Shown here in pieces: positions 27,298 to 34,331 of a stretch of 64,000 bases of DNA. This stretch comes from Marinobacter panjinensis (GTDB lineage Bacteria > Pseudomonadota > Gammaproteobacteria > Pseudomonadales > Oleiphilaceae): positions 2,914,001 through 2,978,000 of the forward strand of contig NZ_SZYH01000001.1 of assembly GCF_005298175.1 (NCBI RefSeq). Reading direction: 5' to 3'. Position 1 is the first letter of the stretch. Each line of letters begins with the position of its first letter. The notes under the pieces were generated by a model. It did no database searches. It worked only from the letters and a program-made list of their open reading frames with translations, and was not told the DNA's origin. Position numbers and translations under genes: made by a program.

Positions 27298-27428
27298 CAG
27301 CCTTCCCGAACGATCGATACCCCTGTTTGGACTGGCCGGCAGATTGCTGAGGTGAATCTGTCACAACGGCCTCAACCAACGTGCCACCGCACAACTACCT
27401 CGAACCTGACATGCTAAGAGGCAAAACC

Positions 27429-28697
27429 ATGGAACTTTTCAAGTCGACTGAATCCGAAGTGCGTGTTTACTCCCGTGCCTTTCCGGTGATTTTTAACCGT
27501 GCCAAGAATGCGCACCTCTACACCGAGGATGGCAAGGAATACCTGGACTTTCTGGCCGGCGCCGGATCCCTGAATTATGGCCACAACAACGACATTCTCA
27601 AGAAAGCCCTGCTGGAGTACATTGAAAGCGATGGTGTCAGTCAGGGTCTGGATATGTTCACCACGGCAAAGCACGACTTCATTGAGTCCTACAAGAATCA
27701 CATCCTGGATCCCCGTGGCCTGAACTACAAAATGCAGTTCACTGGCCCAACCGGCACCAACTGTGTGGAAGCGGCCCTGAAACTGGCCCGTAAGGTGAAA
27801 GGTCGCAATGGCATCATTTCCTTCACCAACGGTTTCCATGGCGTGACCATGGGTGCGGTTGCCGCTACCGGTAACAAGCACCACCGTGGCGGTGTCGGTA
27901 CCCCGCTGGGTAATGTGGACTTCATGTTCTACGACGGCTATCTGGGCGAGAACGTCGATACCCTGGAGATCATGGACAAGGTGTTGTCTGACGGGTCTTC
28001 CGGCTTCGAACTGCCGGCTGCGGTAATTGTTGAAGCGGTCCAGGGTGAAGGCGGCCTTAACGCTGCCCGTGCCGAGTGGCTGCAGGGCCTTGAGAAGCTG
28101 TGCAAAAAGCACGATATCCTGCTGATTCTGGACGACATCCAGGCAGGTAACGGTCGTACCGGTGAGTTCTTCAGCTTCGAGTTTGCCGGCATCAAGCCGG
28201 ACATTGTCACCGTTTCCAAGTCGCTGAGCGGTTACGGCCTGCCCATGGCGCTGGTGCTGTTCAAGCCGGAGCTTGATGTCTGGAGTTCGGGTGAGCACAA
28301 CGGCACCTTCCGTGGCAACAACATGGCGTTCGTGACGGCTCGGGCAGCCGTTGAGACGTATTGGAAAGACGACGCCTTTGCCAACGAGGTGAAGGCCAAA
28401 ACCGAGGTGCTGGGTGAAGGTTTGCAGGCTATCTGTGACAAGTACCCGGGCGAGTTCAAAATGAAGGGCCGCGGCCTGATGCGTGGCATCGAAGCGACCC
28501 ACGCCGAGCTGACCGACAAGATTACCAGCCGTGCCTTCGAGAAGGGGCTGATTATTGAAACCAGTGGCCCCAACGACGAAGTGATCAAATGCCTGATGCC
28601 GCTGACCACCAGCGAGGATGATCTGCGCAAAGGTGCTAAACTTCTGGCACAGAGCGTGGACGAAATCATGCAGGAAGGGATGAGCAAGGCGTCCTGA
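27429..28697 (+). CDS. ectB: Diaminobutyrate-2-oxoglutarate transaminase EctB
   Basis: The product has 422 residues starting at [25 protein letters not shown] upstream selects this ATG over a frame 16 codons longer. It is a class-III PLP aminotransferase converting aspartate semialdehyde plus glutamate to 2,4-diaminobutyrate, the first ectoine-specific step. Motifs are [19 protein letters not shown], the PLP Asp region [19 protein letters not shown] and the Schiff-base Lys in [15 protein letters not shown]. Length is standard. It is followed 52 bases later by the aspartokinase gene, leaving no space for ectC. Confidence 0.96.
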   Translation: MELFKSTESEVRVYSRAFPVIFNRAKNAHLYTEDGKEYLDFLAGAGSLNYGHNNDILKKALLEYIESDGVSQGLDMFTTAKHDFIESYKNHILDPRGLNYKMQFTGPTGTNCVEAALKLARKVKGRNGIISFTNGFHGVTMGAVAATGNKHHRGGVGTPLGNVDFMFYDGYLGENVDTLEIMDKVLSDGSSGFELPAAVIVEAVQGEGGLNAARAEWLQGLEKLCKKHDILLILDDIQAGNGRTGEFFSFEFAGIKPDIVTVSKSLSGYGLPMALVLFKPELDVWSSGEHNGTFRGNNMAFVTARAAVETYWKDDAFANEVKAKTEVLGEGLQAICDKYPGEFKMKGRGLMRGIEATHAELTDKITSRAFEKGLIIETSGPNDEVIKCLMPLTTSEDDLRKGAKLLAQSVDEIMQEGMSKAS

Positions 28698-28749
28698 GAC
28701 GACTGCCATTCCCCAACCATTCATTCTGCAGGATAACAACGGTAACACT

Positions 28750-30192
28750 ATGACTAGCGAACGACATACCGTAGAGAAGATCGGCGGCACCTCGATGAGT
28801 AACTACGAGGCTGTGCGCGACAACATCATTCTCGGCGGGCGCGAAAAGGACGACCTCTACCAGCGCATATTCGTGGTCTCCGCCTATGGCGGTGTCACCG
28901 ATGAACTGCTGGAGCACAAGAAAACCGGCGAGCCGGGCGTTTATGCCCTGTTTGCCGATGCGGAATCCGACTGGGCCTGGGGTGACGACCTCACCAAGCT
29001 GATCAAGTTCCTGACCGACATCAACGGCGAACTGTTCGGGGACCCCATGCTGAAGCAGCAGGCGGACCAGTTCATTACCGACCGGATTGAAGGTGTACGT
29101 GGTTGCCTGATCGATCTGCAACGCCTGTGTTCCTACGGCCAGTTCCAGCTGGAAGAACACCTGCTGACGGTACGTGAAATGCTGGCTGGCATTGGCGAGG
29201 CCCACAGCGCCTTCAACACCGCTCTCAAGCTTCAGCAGGAAGGTATCAACGCACGCTTCGTGGACCTGACAGGCTGGCGCGACAACGAGTTGCTGCCGCT
29301 GGACGAAAAGCTCAAACAGGCCTTCGATGCCGTGGACCTGACCCGTGAGCTGCCCATCGTCACCGGGTATGCACAGTGCAAGGAAGGCCTGATGCGGACC
29401 TTTGACCGGGGCTACAGCGAGATGACCTTCAGCCGGGTAGCGGTGATCACCAACGCCCGTGAGGCGATCATTCACAAGGAATACCATCTCAGCTCTGCCG
29501 ACCCCAACATTGTGGGCGCAGACAAGGTGGTTCCTCTTGGCCGTACCAATTACGATGTGGCCGACCAGCTGGCCAACCTGGGCATGGAAGCCATTCATCC
29601 CCGTGCCGGCAAAGGCATGCGCCAGAATGAAATTCCGCTGCGGGTGATGAATACCTTCGAGCCGGAGCACACCGGTACCCTGATCACCGGCGACTACGTC
29701 AGTGAGAAGCCGCAGGTGGAGATCATCGCCGGCAACAAGGGCGTGTTTGCCATTGAGGTGTTTGACCAGGACATGCAGGGCGAACCGGGCTCGGACCGCC
29801 GCATTCTGGAAGTGCTTGGCCGATTCAAGGTGCGCTTTATCTCCAAGGACACCAACGCCAACACCATTACCCACTACGTCGACAGCACGCTCAAGCACGT
29901 CAAGCGGGTGGTACGGGCGTTGAAGGATGAGTTCCCCAACGCGGAAATCAGTACCCGCAAGGTGGCGATTGTTTCTGCCATTGGCAGTGATATCAAGATA
30001 CCGGGTATCCTCGCAAAGTCCGTCAAGGCGCTGGCAGATGAGGAAATCAGCATTCTGGCCCTGCACCAGTGCATGCGCCAGGTGGACATCCAGTTTGTGG
30101 TGGATGAAGACGCCTACAAGAAGACCATCGTGGCGCTCCACGGCGTGCTGATTGAGCCCTACAATCACGAGTACGCTATCGTCGCAGCATAA
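28750..30192 (+). CDS. ask: Ectoine-associated aspartate kinase (Ask_Ect)
   Basis: The product is a 480-residue aspartokinase that phosphorylates aspartate to feed aspartate semialdehyde to EctB. The N-terminal VEKIGGTSM carries the KxGGTS nucleotide/substrate motif. The catalytic kinase domain runs to about residue 300, and C-terminal ACT-like repeats include RFKVRFISKDTNANTITHYVD and ISTRKVAIVSAIGSDIKIPGILAKSVKALADEEISILALHQ. Its place directly after ectB and its sequence style fit the feedback-insensitive ectoine-dedicated isoenzyme described for ectABC-ask operons. Confidence 0.92.
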   Translation: MTSERHTVEKIGGTSMSNYEAVRDNIILGGREKDDLYQRIFVVSAYGGVTDELLEHKKTGEPGVYALFADAESDWAWGDDLTKLIKFLTDINGELFGDPMLKQQADQFITDRIEGVRGCLIDLQRLCSYGQFQLEEHLLTVREMLAGIGEAHSAFNTALKLQQEGINARFVDLTGWRDNELLPLDEKLKQAFDAVDLTRELPIVTGYAQCKEGLMRTFDRGYSEMTFSRVAVITNAREAIIHKEYHLSSADPNIVGADKVVPLGRTNYDVADQLANLGMEAIHPRAGKGMRQNEIPLRVMNTFEPEHTGTLITGDYVSEKPQVEIIAGNKGVFAIEVFDQDMQGEPGSDRRILEVLGRFKVRFISKDTNANTITHYVDSTLKHVKRVVRALKDEFPNAEISTRKVAIVSAIGSDIKIPGILAKSVKALADEEISILALHQCMRQVDIQFVVDEDAYKKTIVALHGVLIEPYNHEYAIVAA

Positions 30193-30311
30193 CCGGGCGG
30201 GATTCATCCCGTCCGTAATTGCCGCAATTAGCTCCTGAGCCCCCGGTAGCCGGGAATCCATGGCACTGTTCCGCGCGTATCCTTTATAAACTTACGATCG
30301 GAACCTGTGCC

Positions 30312-31310
30312 ATGACTGATGTCCAGAGCCCGGGGCCGTCTCCGACCATAGCCCACTCCGGCGAAACGGACTCCCTGGTAGGGCTGTACTTCAGGGATGC
30401 GTCCCGTTACGAATTGCTGACCAACGAAGGTGAGCGTCGTCTTTCCCGCAGATTGTCTTTCTGTTACCGGGTCATCTCTGTGGAGATGGGCTTGCCGGAG
30501 GACACTCCCCAGACCTTTCGTGAAGTTATCGGAAGCCTGGGGGATGCCTGCGCCTTCTCTACCCGGTGCCGTCGCGCCTACCATCTTGCCACCGACAGCC
30601 GGCAGCGGCTGATCCGCAGCAACCTGCGGCTTGCTGTCCATATTGCGCGGCGCTACGCCAACCGCGGTATTCCGATGTCGGATGTAATCCAGGATGCCAA
30701 TGTTGGCCTTATCAAGGCCGTTGAGCGATTCGATCCCACCAAAGGCTTCCGCTTCTCCACCTACGCCTACTGGTGGATAAGCGAAGAGGTCAAACGTTGT
30801 ATGAAGCGGGGCACCCGTCTGGTGCACACCCCCGAGAACGTGGTGGATGAAATCCGTCTGCTCCAGAAAACCTCCCTGGCGCTTCACCAGACCCTGGGCC
30901 GCACGCCGTCACAGAGCGAGCTGGCACGGGAAATTGAGGTATCGCCATCGCGCATCGGAGAACTGCGGGCGCTGGCCATCATGGAAGTGTCTGTGGATAT
31001 GCCGGTGACCACCGAAGGTGGAATTACCCTTGGTGACAGCCTGAGTGCAGGTGAGCAGTCCGCGCCGGACCATGACATGCTCCATCGCGACCGCAAGCGC
31101 ACTCTGGCGGCGCTGCTGGCTGATCTGAGTGCGCGGGAACAGGACGTACTGGCACGGCGTTTCGGGCTTGGCCTGCCAGAGCCGGAGACCCTGCAGGTGA
31201 TTTCCGACCATCTCGGTATCAGCCGCGAACGGGTGAGGCAGATTGAAAAGGGCGCCCTCAAGAAACTGAGAAATCTGGTTGAAAGCCCGGAGGCGGCACT
31301 CCGGAGCTAG
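30312..31310 (+). CDS. Group-2 (RpoS-like) sigma-70 factor
   Basis: The product has 332 residues starting at MTDVQSPG. Region 1.2 is LVGLYFRDASRYELLTNEGERRLSRRL. Region 2 is RQRLIRSNLRLAVHIARRYANRGIPMSDVIQDANVGLIKAVERFDPTKGFRFSTYAYWWI. Region 3 is TLGRTPSQSELAREIEVSPSRIGEL and region 4 LSAREQDVLARRFGLGLPEPETLQVISDHLGISRERVRQIEKGALKKL. The layout is that of a stationary-phase/stress sigma, with slightly atypical residues (QDANVGL for QEGNLGL), suggesting a paralogue rather than the main RpoS. It sits after the ect genes and could drive them; that is inference. Confidence 0.88.
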   Translation: MTDVQSPGPSPTIAHSGETDSLVGLYFRDASRYELLTNEGERRLSRRLSFCYRVISVEMGLPEDTPQTFREVIGSLGDACAFSTRCRRAYHLATDSRQRLIRSNLRLAVHIARRYANRGIPMSDVIQDANVGLIKAVERFDPTKGFRFSTYAYWWISEEVKRCMKRGTRLVHTPENVVDEIRLLQKTSLALHQTLGRTPSQSELAREIEVSPSRIGELRALAIMEVSVDMPVTTEGGITLGDSLSAGEQSAPDHDMLHRDRKRTLAALLADLSAREQDVLARRFGLGLPEPETLQVISDHLGISRERVRQIEKGALKKLRNLVESPEAALRS

Positions 31311-31333
31311 GCTCCGGAGGTTCAGGCTGGTTC

Positions 31334-31786
31334 TCAGCCATGAGCGATAACAAACCAGGTACCGGCCGCTACCTGACACAACAACACAATGGTGGTCAGT
31401 GCCAGCCTCAGTTTCAGATACCAGTCCGGCCAATAGACCTTCATCCAGCGTGCATCAACCACATACAGTGCCAGGTAGGCGACGGTGTAAAGCACGATCT
31501 GCGCTGCGACGGGCAGTAAAAGCCCGATGCCGGCCGAGACGAAAAACACCTGGCTGAGCAGCATGGTCACCAGTGGTGAAATCGGGTAGCAACGGTTTTC
31601 CAATTGCATGGCCAGTGGCCAGTAGATACCGGCCATAAAGGCCAGGATACCGGCGCTGTATAGATAGAAGTAACCGATAATGGCCACACTTTTGGCGGGC
31701 ATCATGAACAGGCCGAGTATGGCTGCAAGGAAAGGCAGTAACCCGGCAATGCCAACGACAATCGCCAGCCTGGCGACCGCAATCAC
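31334..31786 (-). CDS. DUF3429 membrane protein
   Basis: The product has 150 residues that are almost entirely hydrophobic, with about five transmembrane helices. The DUF3429 pattern is present: GLLPFLAAILG, the GYFYLYSAGILAFMAGIYWPLA segment and a C-terminal WYLKLRLALTTIVLLCQVAAG. It has no assigned function. Its start overlaps the stop of the upstream DUF6482-like gene by four bases, so both are translated as a unit. It converges with the sigma factor gene 24 bases away. Confidence 0.82.
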   Translation of the reverse strand: MIAVARLAIVVGIAGLLPFLAAILGLFMMPAKSVAIIGYFYLYSAGILAFMAGIYWPLAMQLENRCYPISPLVTMLLSQVFFVSAGIGLLLPVAAQIVLYTVAYLALYVVDARWMKVYWPDWYLKLRLALTTIVLLCQVAAGTWFVIAHG

Positions 31787-32130
31787 GAGCCGCGCCCCTG
31801 CACCCGTATTCTCATGGGCTCGATGTCAGCCGGCTCCATACCAACCATTTCGTGGTAGGCAGACGGGTGAACCACGTCAGTGGAGATAATACTGAATGCT
31901 GCCAGGGTGTCCTGAACCTGCCAGCTACTGCGAAACAGTCGGGTCTGTCCCTTGGCGTCGGATAGCAGGTGGTATTTCTCATCGATGACCAGCCTTGCCA
32001 TATACTGCTGACCCTCCAGAGAGATGATTTCCAGCAGGTCTATGGTCAGGTCCGGTATGTGCCTGAGTTCTTCCAGGGATATTCTCACCGTTTTGCTCTC
32101 ATTAGTACTCGAGGGAGATGTGCTACCCAC
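31783..32130 (-). CDS. Small DUF6482-like protein of unknown function
   Basis: The product has 115 residues, soluble, starting with a GTG at 32130 (a second in-frame GTG at 32088 is possible). Recognisable segments are MARLVIDEKYHLLSDAKGQTRLFRSSWQVQDTLAAF and VHPSAYHEMVGMEP, typical of a small gammaproteobacterial family named DUF6482. No enzymatic motif is visible. It overlaps the DUF3429 gene (ATGA). Confidence 0.65.
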   Translation of the reverse strand: MGSTSPSSTNESKTVRISLEELRHIPDLTIDLLEIISLEGQQYMARLVIDEKYHLLSDAKGQTRLFRSSWQVQDTLAAFSIISTDVVHPSAYHEMVGMEPADIEPMRIRVQGRGS

Positions 32131-32196
32131 GGACTTACGAGCGGCGGATGGTTTGGGATCATCTGGCGGCCTGAAACCGGCAGGAAAAACGGAGGT

Positions 32197-32784
32197 TCAC
32201 ACTTTGCCGGCAAGCTCCCGGCACACCGAGTGTTGTGGGCAGCAGGTCAGGTGGTCATTCACCATTCCCACCGCCTGCATGAACGCATAAACAATGGTGG
32301 GCCCCACAAAATTGAAGCCCTGTTGTTTCAGCGCTTTGGACATGGCCTCTGCTTCCGGGGTGTATATCGGGACCTGTTCTATGCTGCGCCAGTGATTCTG
32401 CACCGGTTTGCCGTCCACAAATGACCATAGGAAATCGCTGAACGAGTGGCCCTGCTCCCGCAGCTCCAGATAGCCCCTGGCGTTACGGATAATGGACTTT
32501 ACCTTCAGGCGGTTGCGGACAATGCCCGGGTCCTGCAGCAGGGATTCAATCTTGCTGTCGTCGTAACGGGCGATGCGCCGGGGGTCAAAGTGGTCATAGG
32601 CTGCCCGGTAGTTGTCCTGTTTTTTCAGGATGGTTATCCAGCTGAGCCCCGCCTGCTGGCCGTCGAGACACAGTTTTTCGAAGAGAGCCAGGTCATCGTA
32701 TTCCGGCCGGCCCCAGACGTTATCGTGGTAATCCATGTAGAGAGGGTCATCGCCGCACCAGGGGCAACGTTGCTGACCTTCCAT
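32197..32784 (-). CDS. tag: DNA-3-methyladenine glycosylase I
   Basis: The product has 195 residues starting at MEGQQRCPWCG, with an ideal AGGAG five bases before the ATG, inside the end of the PPTase gene. The zinc-binding set is C7/H19-type (CPWCG, YHDNVWG) plus the C-terminal H-x-C region NDHLTCCPQH. Catalytic Glu and binding residues lie in LFEKLCLDGQQAGLSWITIL and FNFVGPTIVYAFMQAVGMVNDH. It removes 3-methyladenine from alkylated DNA. It is cotranscribed with the PPTase and pdxH genes on the minus strand. Confidence 0.95.
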   Translation of the reverse strand: MEGQQRCPWCGDDPLYMDYHDNVWGRPEYDDLALFEKLCLDGQQAGLSWITILKKQDNYRAAYDHFDPRRIARYDDSKIESLLQDPGIVRNRLKVKSIIRNARGYLELREQGHSFSDFLWSFVDGKPVQNHWRSIEQVPIYTPEAEAMSKALKQQGFNFVGPTIVYAFMQAVGMVNDHLTCCPQHSVCRELAGKV

Positions 32785-32786
32785 AA

Positions 32787-33548
32787 TCACTCCTGCTTGC
32801 GGATGTTGACGGGATTGTGGAACAGCCAGTCTACCGGAGCAATGGGTCGGGCCGGCTGGCTGGCCTCAAAGAGCTCCCCGGGGGTCTGTAAAAGTGACCC
32901 CGACGGTAACGAATGTCCGGATTGATGGTAAACCAGCGCCAGCAGGAAATCGCCGACCTGGCCAGAGGAGGCCATCCAGCTCTCGTCGCTGCGATCACCG
33001 ATCAGCTGAAAATCAGGGGTAATCTCCAGTGTCTGTAAATTGCCGGCAATACCACGCCCGGTTGCTTTCAGCCAGGCTTCCTTGAGAGTCCAGACCTTGA
33101 GAAAGTCTTCGCAGTCGTTGGCGTCAAGCAGCCAGGCTTGTTCACTGGGTGTGAACCAGCGTCGGACCACTTTCTGCCAGTGCGGATGCCGGTTGCGGGG
33201 CTCGATGTCCAGCCCCAGGCCTGGGGTGTCTGACACGGCACAGGCAGAGAAGCCGTGGCTGTGGCTGAGCGACAGGTGCCATCCCGGGGGATGGTCTGAG
33301 CAGACCGGCCTGCCGTCGACCGGACGGCATTCCGCGCCAGCGGTGCCGGAGGCGCCTGCCAGTGCCTGACGAATCAGCCAGCGGCTGCACAGATATTCCT
33401 GGCGTCGAATACCGTTGAATGCGGCCACCGTGGCCTGCTCAAACGCGGTCAGCCATTGCGGGATAGCCGGATCGTCTGACTCCGGTTCGCGGCACAGCCA
33501 CACCGTGGGAGCAATGTCAGGGTTGGAGTCGGTCAATGATCCACCCAT
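32787..33548 (-). CDS. 4'-phosphopantetheinyl transferase superfamily protein
   Basis: The product has 253 residues of the Sfp/AcpT type. Motif P1 is WHLSLSHSHGFSACAVSD, P2 GLGLDIEPRNRHPHWQKVV with the Mg-binding Asp and Glu, and P3 FLKVWTLKEAWLKATGRGI (WxxKEAxxK). It activates carrier proteins by attaching phosphopantetheine from CoA. No polyketide or peptide synthetase is in the window, so the target is elsewhere. Its start overlaps the end of pdxH by 32 bases, and tag overlaps its end, giving a compact three-gene operon. Confidence 0.88.
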   Translation of the reverse strand: MGGSLTDSNPDIAPTVWLCREPESDDPAIPQWLTAFEQATVAAFNGIRRQEYLCSRWLIRQALAGASGTAGAECRPVDGRPVCSDHPPGWHLSLSHSHGFSACAVSDTPGLGLDIEPRNRHPHWQKVVRRWFTPSEQAWLLDANDCEDFLKVWTLKEAWLKATGRGIAGNLQTLEITPDFQLIGDRSDESWMASSGQVGDFLLALVYHQSGHSLPSGSLLQTPGELFEASQPARPIAPVDWLFHNPVNIRKQE

Positions 33549-34152
33549 CGTTCTGTTTCACGTATTCAAACCGGTCATGCAACCTGCTCGGCCTGCCCTG
33601 CCAGAACTCGATCCGTTCAGGCACTACGCGGTAACCACCCCAGAAATCCGGCAGAGGAATCTCGCCAGCGCTGAAGCGACGCTTCATCTCCGCAACCTTC
33701 TGCTCCAACAGGCCCCGGGAGGTAATCGCCTGACTTTGTTCCGATACCCAGGCACCGATCTGGCTGCCCCGTGGGCGGGAGGCAAAGTAACGCAGTGACT
33801 CCGACTTGCTCACCTTCTCCACCTTGCCCTGTATCCGTACCTGGCGATTAAGACCAATCCAGGGAAACAGCAGGGCCGCTTTCGGATTTTCTGCCAGCTC
33901 CCGGGCTTTACGGCTGCCATAATTGGTGTAGAACACAAAGCCGGATTCATCGAAATATTTCAGCAATACCGTTCTTATGTCCGGCATGCCGTCGCTGCCG
34001 GTGGTGGCCAGTGACATCGCATTGGGTTCGAGAATACCTGCTTCACGGGCATCGCCGAACCAGGTCTGGAACTGTTTGACCGGGTTGCTATCGAGAGCGT
34101 CGCGATCCAGGCCTTCGCTCTCGAAGTCGCGGCGCATATCGCTAATGTCCAT
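33517..34152 (-). CDS. pdxH: Pyridoxamine 5'-phosphate oxidase
   Basis: The product has 211 residues. It oxidises pyridoxamine/pyridoxine phosphate to pyridoxal phosphate with FMN and O2. Family blocks are PNAMSLATTGSDGMPDIRTVLLKYFDESGFVFYTNYGSRKARELAENPKAALLFPW, RQVRIQGKVEKVS, FASRPRGSQIGAWVS (FMN/PLP contacts) and the C-terminal signature WGGYRVVPERIEFWQGRPSRLHDRFEY. AGGAAG precedes the ATG. It is the first gene of the pdxH-PPTase-tag operon. The PLP produced serves enzymes such as EctB nearby. Confidence 0.97.
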   Translation of the reverse strand: MDISDMRRDFESEGLDRDALDSNPVKQFQTWFGDAREAGILEPNAMSLATTGSDGMPDIRTVLLKYFDESGFVFYTNYGSRKARELAENPKAALLFPWIGLNRQVRIQGKVEKVSKSESLRYFASRPRGSQIGAWVSEQSQAITSRGLLEQKVAEMKRRFSAGEIPLPDFWGGYRVVPERIEFWQGRPSRLHDRFEYVKQNDGWIIDRLQP

Positions 34153-34331
34153 TCAGGCTTCCTGTATAGGGGATTCGCTGGTTAATACGGTCAGGACAGA
34201 ATATCGGGTTCATCGGGCCTTGTCAGTCCACTAGCGGTTCTGGCTGACAAAACCGTCACTTGCGGACTATCCTTGTTAAACTGGAATGGGTTGCGCTGGG
34301 CCCGTCACCGATAACCAACAAGGAGAACAGG

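Noticed and set aside
30196-30215. Hairpin GGGCGGGAT/ATCCCGTCC after ask as a terminator
   Set aside because: The stem has a mismatch and no T-rich tail follows; it may be incidental in GC-rich DNA.
27414-30261. Long minus-strand open frames (458 and 531 codons) opposite ectB and ask
   Set aside because: These are mirror frames of strongly conserved sense genes and have no recognisable family or ribosome binding site.
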